A stretch of 25,326 nucleotides of DNA, from positions 1-25,326 of the forward strand of contig JAFGJC010000419.1 in the NCBI GenBank assembly GCA_016929305.1, in the 5' to 3' direction. Source of the stretch: a candidate division CSSED10-310 bacterium. Its GTDB lineage: Bacteria; CSSED10-310; JAFGJC01. Shown here piece by piece: positions 1-7,700 of the stretch. The position numbers and the translations under genes were made by a program. The notes beneath the pieces are model-generated. The model was not told the origin of the DNA. It was given only the letters and a program-made list of their open reading frames with translations, and did no database searches. Each line of letters begins with the position of its first letter. The stretch's first letter is position 1.

Positions 1-1066
1 AAGGGTGTTCTGCCTCATAAAGAGCCGTGCTGTCCAAAAAAAGGTACCGTTCAATCCCGGGATGATAGATAGCGGAACCGATAATGGTGGTTACCAGACC
101 ATCAACCGGAACGGCAGCATCTGGATTTTCAATCCAAATGGGTTCACTGCCGTTCATTCCGCCAAAATAACGATACGCGCCGTATGTGATGATACTATCG
201 ACAGGAACTCGAGCGAGATAAACTCTGCCATCACCGATAATATCCCAGTCCCATGCCCATCCAATACTCAGGAAATACACATATCCATCCGTATTCAACG
301 AGTAGTTTTTCCCCATATTGATGACCATGGGGCATCTGAAATAACTTCTTTCTGAATTTGGCGATTCTTGAACCCATGGCGTTCCTTCAACGACAGTCCA
401 TGATTGACCGTCATCATCGGAATATGCCAAATAACCTTTTAGGGGTTCTCTTTGCGGCGACACCAAAAACAAATATATTCTGTCATCAACAGCTAAAATA
501 CCTGCAGGTTTATCATCATGAACCGTATGGGGAAAACCTGAGATTCCATCCGGCACATCCCGCGTTCTTAGACAACCCGAAGAGGACATGACACAGGCAA
601 GATCTGGAACCGTACCTGTCATTACAACGACGCCAGCATCCGTTACATCGCTGTCCCAGTCAAATGTGTCACAGTCCGGATGACCCCAGTCAAGCCCAGC
701 ACCACATCCGTCACCCCAAGTGAAAATCAATTCTCCGTCATGGGTACTCCCGTTAGCCCATGTCGATAGCCATAAATCTCCATGAGATGGAATTGGTTTA
801 TAAGGTCCGAAACCTATTTCCGCGTGATCGATAACCGGTTCATAACCGCAATCGTCCGGGCAGGATTCCACTATTTCATCATCAAAATTTTCACAAATAC
901 CATTGCCGCAAAATGAAAAATCAGGTGGATTTCGTAAATTATTGAGATGGCAAACATCCTGAACCCACACATCAGAAACATTGATATCGTTGCTTTCGTG
1001 GCTGGACACTGGACATACTCCAGCCAATAGTGCCAATATCAAGTAAACATAACCGAGTCGTCTCAT
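1..1066 (-). CDS. Secreted DUF4185-like protein, 3' end cut off by the window edge
   Basis: An open minus-strand frame runs from an ATG at 1066-1064 to the left edge without a stop (355 codons visible). AGGAAG lies about nine bases upstream of the start. Residues 1-22 form a Sec signal peptide (MRRLGYVYLI, then a Leu/Ala-rich core). Residues 53-73 hold a Cys-rich CGNGICE...CPDDC motif, a compact disulfide or metal loop common in secreted proteins of environmental bacteria. From about residue 80 the pattern GDLWLSTWANG...FTWGDG, later YLAYSDDDGQSW and NTDGYVYFLS, resembles DUF4185, a predicted beta-propeller, glycosidase-like domain whose substrates are mostly unknown. It is divergent from the gene at 1275. 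The enzymatic role is inference, and a BNR/sialidase-type propeller is the main alternative. The coding call is firm because about 1 kb stays open and the protein reads as a coherent secreted domain. Confidence 0.85.
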   Translation of the reverse strand, partial: MRRLGYVYLILALLAGVCPVSSHESNDINVSDVWVQDVCHLNNLRNPPDFSFCGNGICENFDDEIVESCPDDCGYEPVIDHAEIGFGPYKPIPSHGDLWLSTWANGSTHDGELIFTWGDGCGAGLDWGHPDCDTFDWDSDVTDAGVVVMTGTVPDLACVMSSSGCLRTRDVPDGISGFPHTVHDDKPAGILAVDDRIYLFLVSPQREPLKGYLAYSDDDGQSWTVVEGTPWVQESPNSERSYFRCPMVINMGKNYSLNTDGYVYFLSIGWAWDWDIIGDGRVYLARVPVDSIITYGAYRYFGGMNGSEPIWIENPDAAVPVDGLVTTIIGSAIYHPGIERYLFLDSTALYEAEHP

Positions 1067-1089
1067 TAAATCGCACTTCCTGAATGTAC

Positions 1090-1119
1090 TTTATACCTTT
1101 TCCACCCAGGTTAAAGCAA
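1090..1119 (-). promoter_or_regulatory. Candidate sigma70-type promoter for the DUF4185-like gene
   Basis: On the minus strand a TTGCTT -35 (1119-1114) is followed after 18 bases by a TATAAA -10 (1095-1090), about 24 bases before the ATG. The -10 is good, the -35 is weak and the spacing is acceptable. This is prediction by eye only. Confidence 0.35.
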
Positions 1120-1204
1120 GATCTTTCGTTTAAAGCGGCACATATTTGTCTTTGAAAAAGAAATTGCATACGCCAGACGTCTGCCTTTACCCAAAAACTG
1201 ATGG

Positions 1205-1220
1205 AAGGTATTAATACCTT
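1205..1220. promoter_or_regulatory. Perfect 16-bp palindrome between divergent genes (candidate operator)
   Basis: AAGGTATTAATACCTT is its own reverse complement. It sits in the 208-base space between the divergent starts at 1066 and 1275. The half-site ATACCTTT recurs at 1094-1101, next to the -10 of the leftward gene. A dimeric regulator site is plausible. A simple AT-rich palindrome arising by chance is the alternative. Confidence 0.35.
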
Positions 1221-1274
1221 TACAATTTCGGATTAATTTGTTTTAACGTACTTATGTTGAAGAGAGAGGATTGG

Positions 1275-1976
1275 ATGAAGTTTCATTTTCTGATGGTGAT
1301 ATTGTCTGTCCTGACGATCAATCCATGTTTCAGTCAGGATGACGTCATTGTCTGGTTTGTGGACAACGCTACGGGACATATTGTCAAACCGCCGTACCAC
1401 CATAGAGGATACTATTATGAGTATGAAACGAAGCGGTATTATGTCGGGCAGCGGTATTATGCCAAGATGGCTGAATTGGGCAAGTATACGGTGATGCTGG
1501 TAACCCCGACACCGGTGCCGCCGACAAAGACACCATATAAACCAATCGATTGGTCAAAAACGGAATTGATGTCTCTGGATAAATACCGGCTAAAGTCATC
1601 TGAAGACACGCATGCCTCTTACGATAAAAGAGGTAAAGTTTTAAATGATATTATCATGATTTCTCCAAAGAGTTTTCGGTTCAGTGAACCATCGACACCG
1701 ACGCCGAAGCCTTATATTCTGGTTCCTTGTCCGAAATGCTCCGGATCGGGACATCTTATCGAAATAAAAGCAACCTCTTTTGGCGAGGTTCCGGCCGATG
1801 TTATTTGCCCGGTATGTCACGGTTCTGGAACAATCAGAAAACCTCGGTTCCGGTCATCCGCCGCAACAAGCGATTTTACGCCGACACCTTCGAATGAGAA
1901 TATTCCCAGCCCCGTATTTACGCCGTCACCACCGGTCGCCTCGCCCACCGTACCCATCGATAATGATTCAGGTTGA
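1275..1976 (+). CDS. Small secreted protein with a DnaJ-type zinc finger
   Basis: A 233-residue protein. I chose the ATG at 1275 because AGAGAGGA stands just upstream and a clean signal peptide (MKFHFLMVILSVLTINPCFS) begins there. An in-frame ATG at 1254 would add seven charged residues before it. After the signal peptide comes a Tyr-rich segment (about residues 22-75), then a Thr-Pro linker. At residues 152-159 and 178-185 lie CPKCSGSG and CPVCHGSG, a pair of CxxCxGxG motifs like one zinc site of the DnaJ Cys-rich domain. The tail is Pro/Thr/Ser-rich. No J-domain is present, so it is not a DnaJ chaperone. By family knowledge the motif binds zinc and often contacts unfolded polypeptide; a role outside the membrane is inference. 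I recognise no named family for the whole protein. Confidence 0.8.
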   Translation: MKFHFLMVILSVLTINPCFSQDDVIVWFVDNATGHIVKPPYHHRGYYYEYETKRYYVGQRYYAKMAELGKYTVMLVTPTPVPPTKTPYKPIDWSKTELMSLDKYRLKSSEDTHASYDKRGKVLNDIIMISPKSFRFSEPSTPTPKPYILVPCPKCSGSGHLIEIKATSFGEVPADVICPVCHGSGTIRKPRFRSSAATSDFTPTPSNENIPSPVFTPSPPVASPTVPIDNDSG

Positions 1977-2055
1977 GATGAGTCAGACAAACAGACAGTC
2001 TCCCTAACATACGAAATCGCATTTCGCAGTAACCATCTAATGGGAAACCAGATTT

Positions 2056-2084
2056 TTGACGCGACAGCTATAATTCTGTATGAT
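2056..2084 (+). promoter_or_regulatory. Promoter of the cytochrome-dockerin gene
   Basis: TTGACG (2056-2061), 17 bases, then TATGAT (2079-2084) closely match the sigma70 consensus. Transcription would start near 2091. An in-frame ATG at 2080 lies inside the -10 and cannot be the start, which supports the ATG at 2134. GGAGGGG at 2121-2127 supplies the ribosome binding site. Confidence 0.6.
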
Positions 2085-2133
2085 TTTAATTGATCAGGGG
2101 GAAGCGGGAGTTTGCATTTTGGAGGGGATTTTT

Positions 2134-4713
2134 ATGAAATCTACCTGTATCCGGCTGATCTTCATAACACTTATGGGCAGCTTATTCTGCGCCGTGAGTT
2201 TCACATGGACACCGATGCCTGTCGTTGACGATCCGCTGGTGAGAATGCCAGGAACGCAACCGGAACAAGGTGTTACGCTTGAAGATCCCGGACGGTGTCT
2301 GAATTGCCATTCCGGGTACGATCCCATAGCGGAACCGGGTTCCAACTGGAAAGGCTCCATGATGGCGCAATCCGCCCGTGACTTTCTGTTCTGGGCATGT
2401 CTGACCGTTGCAGCGCAGGATTCCATCTGGGCTATCGGCAGGCCAAACGCGACTGACATCTGCGAACGCTGTCATTTCCCGATGGGCTGGCTGGAGGGGC
2501 GGTCGGATCCGACAAATGCATCTAATATGACTCGAGCTGACTTTGACGGAGTTCAGTGCGATTTTTGTCATGCCTCCTATGATCCGTTTTTTGAAGACAC
2601 CTCTCAAGGTATTCGAGAAGGTAGTGAATGGCTGACATATTGGGATGAAACAAACGCCAGCGGAACACCCTCACAGCCAGCAGCAGACAACGCCTACACT
2701 GAAGATCAGTTGCAGTCGCTGAATGTTATACACTTCAATGGAACAGATTTTTACGGGCCGGACAATCGTCCCCTATATCCAGCATATTCAGAAAACGCGG
2801 GTGGCCAGTATTACGTTAGCACCACTGCCGACAAACGGGCATCGTTCGCCGATGCCGATGCTCGTCATCAAATGATTTACAGTCGCTACCACAAAAGCCG
2901 CTATTTTTGTTCGACTTGTCATGATGTTTCTAATCCTGCTCTTGCAAACCTGGATTATGAAGGCACACCTCCCAACGACGGGACAACACTTCTCCACACG
3001 GAAAATCATGCGGCACACAGTTATTATCATGTGGAACGGACTTTTTCTGAATTTATGCTGTCCGATTTCGGTCTGGATGGAGGAGCTTTGGGGACAGGAT
3101 TCTTTGATCCCTCAACATTCGATACCTCTTATGCCGATAATGCGATCGCCAAATGCCAGGATTGCCACATGAAAGACACGGTGGGACAAGGTTGCGACAA
3201 GCAGGGTGTTCCGATTCGCCCCACAGAAAGTATTGAGCATCCGATGAGTGGAGTGCCGACACATGATTTAACCGGTGGAAACGCATGGGTTTCGTATGTT
3301 CTCGCCAGCACCGTCTCTGGATCTGCCAACTATAATGCTCTGAACAATCAACTTCTCCATCAGGGTTCCGGTATTCTTACGCTTGATCTTTCTGCGGGCG
3401 AAGGCATTGATTCCTCAGCGCTTCTTAACGGCGTGACGCGAGCTCAGCAGCAGCTTCTTCATGCTGCCTCCATACAGGATGCTGAGTTCGATCCTCTCAC
3501 AAAGATCCTTTCTTTCCGCCTTGTCAATCATACTGCTCATAAACTCATTTCCGGATTTCCGGAGGGTCGGCGCATGTTCCTGAATGTCAAAGCTTATCAA
3601 AACGGCGAGTTAACTTATGAAATCAATCCTTACGATACCGCTGCCGGAACGTTGAAAGGGCTGGAGTATCCCTATACATCTACCGATTTGCCGACACCGG
3701 TGCCACTGACCGCAAACGAAGAACACCGTGAAGAGTTTATCTATGAAATGCACCCGACAAGCACCTTAACAAACGAATCCAAAACCTTTCATTTCGCACT
3801 GGCAACGGGAAGATACAAGGACAACCGGATACCACCCAAGGGATTCCGTATTGGTGAAGCGGCAACTCGTCTTTGCGAGCCGGTCTGGGAAGGTACGCCC
3901 GTTCCGGATTATTTTACAGCGGATGAATACGCTGGCGGGTATGATGCCATCGATATAACTCTACCCGAAGTCCCTGATGACATTCAAATCCAACTCTATT
4001 ACCAGACCACCAGCAGGGAATACATCGCTTTTTTGAGAGATGAAATCAATGGCACGGGATCACTCACACTCACCGATCCACCACCATCAGGAGAAACAAC
4101 AAGCTATGTCATTCAAACAGACCCCTTTTTCGGCCAGTTGAAAGCCTGGGGAACGACGGTGTGGCAGTTGTGGGTCCACAACAAGGATGTTCCGGGCTCT
4201 TCTCCTTTTCTTATGACTGAATCCAGCGTATCCGTACCTCCGACACCAACTCCCGAAACCACCGCAACTTATACACCAACAGTTTTGCCGACTAGCACAC
4301 CAACCAGCACACCGACGAATACCCCCACCAGCACTCCAACGAGCACTCCAACGAGTACGCCAACGAGTACGCCAACGAGTACGCCAACAAGTACGCCAAC
4401 AAGTACGCCGACTAATACGCCTACGGACATACCGACAACATTGCCATCATCAACGCCCACTCCCGCTCAAACAGCCACACCAACAGTCACGGCAACGCCA
4501 GCATGTATTCACGATGGAGACTCAAACAGAGACGGCGATGTCACAGCGGAAGACGCTCAAATAGCCTTCCAGATCGGTCTGGGAGTTTATGTGCCCACAT
4601 ATGAAGAAGAATGCGCAGCCGACTGCAATGGCGACGGATCCGTCACCGCCGGTGATGCTCAAGGTATCTTTTATACGGGTCTCGGTTTGGGTTCCTGTGC
4701 CGACGCCATCTAG
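2134..4713 (+). CDS. Secreted five-haem cytochrome c with Thr-Pro linker and C-terminal dockerin-like domain
   Basis: An 859-residue exported protein. Residues 1-24 are a signal peptide. Five CxxCH haem c motifs are visible: CLNCH (55), CERCH (110), CDFCH (142), CSTCH (259) and CQDCH (341). The segment around GSMMAQSARDFLFWA and the later NHTAHKLISGFPEGRRMF (beta-sandwich region, about 460-490) match multihaem cytochrome proteins of anaerobes, in which such His residues can ligate haem. Residues about 700-790 are a Thr/Pro/Ser linker with eleven four-residue repeats. The last about 65 residues carry two Ca-binding loops, DSNRDGDVTAEDAQ and DCNGDGSVTAGDAQ, as in type I dockerins. It probably transfers electrons outside the cytoplasm; partner and substrate are unknown. 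Its TAG overlaps the stop of the opposite gene. The start is set by a strong Shine-Dalgarno sequence. The cytochrome call is firm; calling the tail a true dockerin is likely but not proven. Confidence 0.9.
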   Translation: MKSTCIRLIFITLMGSLFCAVSFTWTPMPVVDDPLVRMPGTQPEQGVTLEDPGRCLNCHSGYDPIAEPGSNWKGSMMAQSARDFLFWACLTVAAQDSIWAIGRPNATDICERCHFPMGWLEGRSDPTNASNMTRADFDGVQCDFCHASYDPFFEDTSQGIREGSEWLTYWDETNASGTPSQPAADNAYTEDQLQSLNVIHFNGTDFYGPDNRPLYPAYSENAGGQYYVSTTADKRASFADADARHQMIYSRYHKSRYFCSTCHDVSNPALANLDYEGTPPNDGTTLLHTENHAAHSYYHVERTFSEFMLSDFGLDGGALGTGFFDPSTFDTSYADNAIAKCQDCHMKDTVGQGCDKQGVPIRPTESIEHPMSGVPTHDLTGGNAWVSYVLASTVSGSANYNALNNQLLHQGSGILTLDLSAGEGIDSSALLNGVTRAQQQLLHAASIQDAEFDPLTKILSFRLVNHTAHKLISGFPEGRRMFLNVKAYQNGELTYEINPYDTAAGTLKGLEYPYTSTDLPTPVPLTANEEHREEFIYEMHPTSTLTNESKTFHFALATGRYKDNRIPPKGFRIGEAATRLCEPVWEGTPVPDYFTADEYAGGYDAIDITLPEVPDDIQIQLYYQTTSREYIAFLRDEINGTGSLTLTDPPPSGETTSYVIQTDPFFGQLKAWGTTVWQLWVHNKDVPGSSPFLMTESSVSVPPTPTPETTATYTPTVLPTSTPTSTPTNTPTSTPTSTPTSTPTSTPTSTPTSTPTSTPTNTPTDIPTTLPSSTPTPAQTATPTVTATPACIHDGDSNRDGDVTAEDAQIAFQIGLGVYVPTYEEECAADCNGDGSVTAGDAQGIFYTGLGLGSCADAI
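4291..4422 (+). repeat. Eleven 12-bp tandem repeats encoding T(S/N)TP
   Basis: Eleven in-frame copies of a 12-base unit (ACT/ACG-AGC/AGT/AAT-ACN-CCN) encode the Thr-Ser-Thr-Pro linker of the cytochrome-dockerin protein. Units in the middle are nearly identical, as expected if copy number changes by slippage. The linker probably acts as an extended, possibly glycosylated spacer. Confidence 0.85.
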
Positions 4714-7700
4714 TCAACGCAGACGGCGCCACCCAGATTGTAATTATTCCTTAGTAAAAAGAAATCCGTAGCATTAACAATATGATCCTCATTCAGATCA
4801 CCTCTGTCGTCGTATCCCGGTTCGCCTTCCACCTTATTATAAGATCCCCTGAGAATGAAAAAATCTGTGGAGGTTACGTAATTATCATCGTTCGCATCAC
4901 CTTCCAGCAAGGTGCCAAAGGTGATAACCGGAGTGATGTCGCTTTCGATAACGTCAACATCTTCATGTTTTGCGGCAAGGGCATGATCGCTTTTTACCAG
5001 CACATCATATAATCCTGCTTTCACATCAACAGTAAAACACCCCATCGTATCTGAAAAGGTGTGATACACAATATCTCCTTCAGCATCGCAAAGCGTGACA
5101 TCCATACCGATTTCCCAGCTATCGTGTGGAGGATCGACACCCGGACGCTGAAGCGTAACCTCTCCGGATAACGTTCCCATCGGGACCGGAATGCTATGGT
5201 GATATCCCATGTCGACCATTCCGCTGTCTGGTGAAAGATCTTCCGCAGTTGTTGTGGAATCCAGACATAATCCAGTCAGAGAGAAACAGGTATCCGAAGA
5301 CAATCCAGCTCCTTGATCGATACAGGGACTTATCGATTTTAACGCAGTATCCAGATAATACTCTCCGGGCAGATCAGGATCGAATTCAGGATACTGATTG
5401 ATATTGCCCGAACCGGAACCACTCCAACCTCCCTGAATATCAGTTGCATTAATTACTGGTGTGCCGCCATCAACAGCTCCGCCGGTATTACCCCAGATAA
5501 TGCTGTTGAGAATAGACGGAGATGATGTAGCTCGAATACCATACCCTCCATTATCAGCAATCGTGCAATTCCCGATAGAAATATCAGGACACTCGATACC
5601 ATTATAACTGTTCAGAAAAACAAGACAATTAAAGAGTGAAGAGTTGGTACCGCCGGTGCTGAAATCAATACCGTTTCCTCCGCAGTGATCAACGCGTACA
5701 CTTTCCAGAACGGATTGAGTGGCTGATGAAATCTGTACACCTGTTGCCTGACACTTTTCGATAACAGCATATTGAATGACAGGATTCGAACCATTCCATA
5801 CCACCGCGGGATATGAACTTGACCCGGCATAACGGATCACGCAATGATGAAATACGCTTCCCGAACTGTTTCCTGACATGTACAACCTCTGCCAGTCCCC
5901 TGGTTCGGGCGGCACGGTGTCTCCATCATTTCGCGAGTCTCCCATGATGGTGTCATCATTGATGGATGTGACAACTACCGGTCGAATGGGCGATCCGTCA
6001 AGTATTAAATCGCCATCTGATGAAATAGCACCGGATTCCATCTTCAAAACCGCTCCCGGCTCCCAGCGAAGCGATTTTCCAACGGGAACAGTGAAGCCCT
6101 GGCTGACAAAAGGGATTTGATTATCGGAATACGCTGTTCCATAGACACCAACGGAGGGGATCCGGATCCCGTCAATGGTATTGCCGGAAGCATCATTTCT
6201 ACGGACCTCTCCAAATCCAAAAATTGCATACCCATCGCAATCCGTAACAATATTGTCACTGATGACATTATCGGGATGAAAACCTGACACATGCAGTCCG
6301 TCTCCACCCATACCGGTAACGATATTATTACAAACAATACTGTACCCCGTACCGGTCATATACAAGCCTCGATAATAACCGTCTTCCAGTGTGGAATCAG
6401 TAAGAACAGCATTTTCTGCAGACCACCTTATCATCGGATAGGTGGAAGCGCCGCCATAAGCGATAATGCAGTGCACGAATGTGCTGCCGGTACTGTTTCC
6501 GGACAGAAAAATCCGCTGCCAGTCACCTGGGCCGGGTAAAACAGCATTCGCATTGTTATTGGTATCCCCGCCATAGCGATCATCATGGATGGAGGTGATA
6601 ATCACCGGTTCCATAGCTGTTCCTTCGCACGTGAACGTGCCGTCGACATTGATGGCGGAGGATTCCATCTTGAGTATTGATCCCGGTTCCATCGTCAATG
6701 CCTGACCTACAGGAATGGAAAATCCGTCAGCAACATATACCAGATCATTATCGGCATACATTGTTCCGAAAAGCGACGTGTTGATGACTTTCATGCCATC
6801 TGTGCCGTTGTTGGAGCCGGTATTGCTGCGCATCTCGCCGAAACCGATAATCGCATATTCGGAACAACCGGTGATTGAATTGCCGGATATTTGATTGGTG
6901 GAGTAGAAATTAGTGACATGTATTCCATGCTCGCCAAGACTATAAATGTCGTTCCCGGTTATTGTCACCGGATCGCTTGCGCTGACATAAATTCCCGTAT
7001 CTTGAGCGTTCGAAATAGTGCAGTTTGTGATGACAGCGGAATCCCCGCGCCAGTCAATCATGGGATAACTCGACTGACCGCCATAAGCCAGTACGGTGTA
7101 ATTAAAACTGCTCCCCGTACTGTTTCCGGAAATATAAAGTCTTTGCCAGTCTCCCGGGACCGGTAACGATGCATCACCGTCATTGTTTGTGTCACCGCCA
7201 AGTGTGTCATCTTTTATAGATGTTATAACAACAGGCGACACACTCGTTCCCTGGCTTTGAAATGTCCCGTTTATGGTAATTGCCCCCGTCTCCATTTTTA
7301 AAATAGTTCCTGCTTCCATTATAAATACCTCACCGACAGGAACCGTAAAACCACTCGATACAAACAAAAGACCGTTATCGGCATATGCTGTTCCGATAAT
7401 CTGTGCTGCGGGAATTTTAACACCGTTCACGGCGTTATTCGTTCCGGTGTTTCTGTGAACGATGCCGAAACCGTTGATGGCATACCCGCCACAGTCTGTA
7501 ACATGATTGTCGGAAATTTCCGTCAGTGGATTGTAGCTTGAGACGACAATTCCATCGGATCCCATATTTTCAACGGTATTGTTCGATATAGTTGACGCAG
7601 CGCTGCTGACAATGATGATACCCTGCGCGTAACCGTTCTGCAGTGTGCAATTTTGAATAATGGGGTGGTCACCATAAAAATGTATCATGGGATATGTCGA

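Noticed and set aside
1..591. Two plus-strand frames of 116 and 77 codons at the left edge
   Set aside because: They are antisense to the continuous minus-strand DUF4185-like gene and lack signals of their own.
2012..2026. CGAAAT-CGC-ATTTCG hairpin after the zinc-finger gene as a terminator
   Set aside because: Short AT-rich stem with no T-tract; too weak to call.
2080..2133. Longer N-terminus for the cytochrome-dockerin protein from the ATG at 2080
   Set aside because: That ATG overlaps the predicted -10 box, and the signal peptide and ribosome site support 2134.
4269..4460. Minus-strand frame encoding (GVLV)n
   Set aside because: It is the antisense of the TSTP repeat linker; its regularity comes from the repeat, not from a protein.
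6628..6633. Other CACGTG cores (here and at 12233 and 20344) as further parS sites
   Set aside because: Their flanking bases fail the TGTTn/nAACA consensus at several positions.
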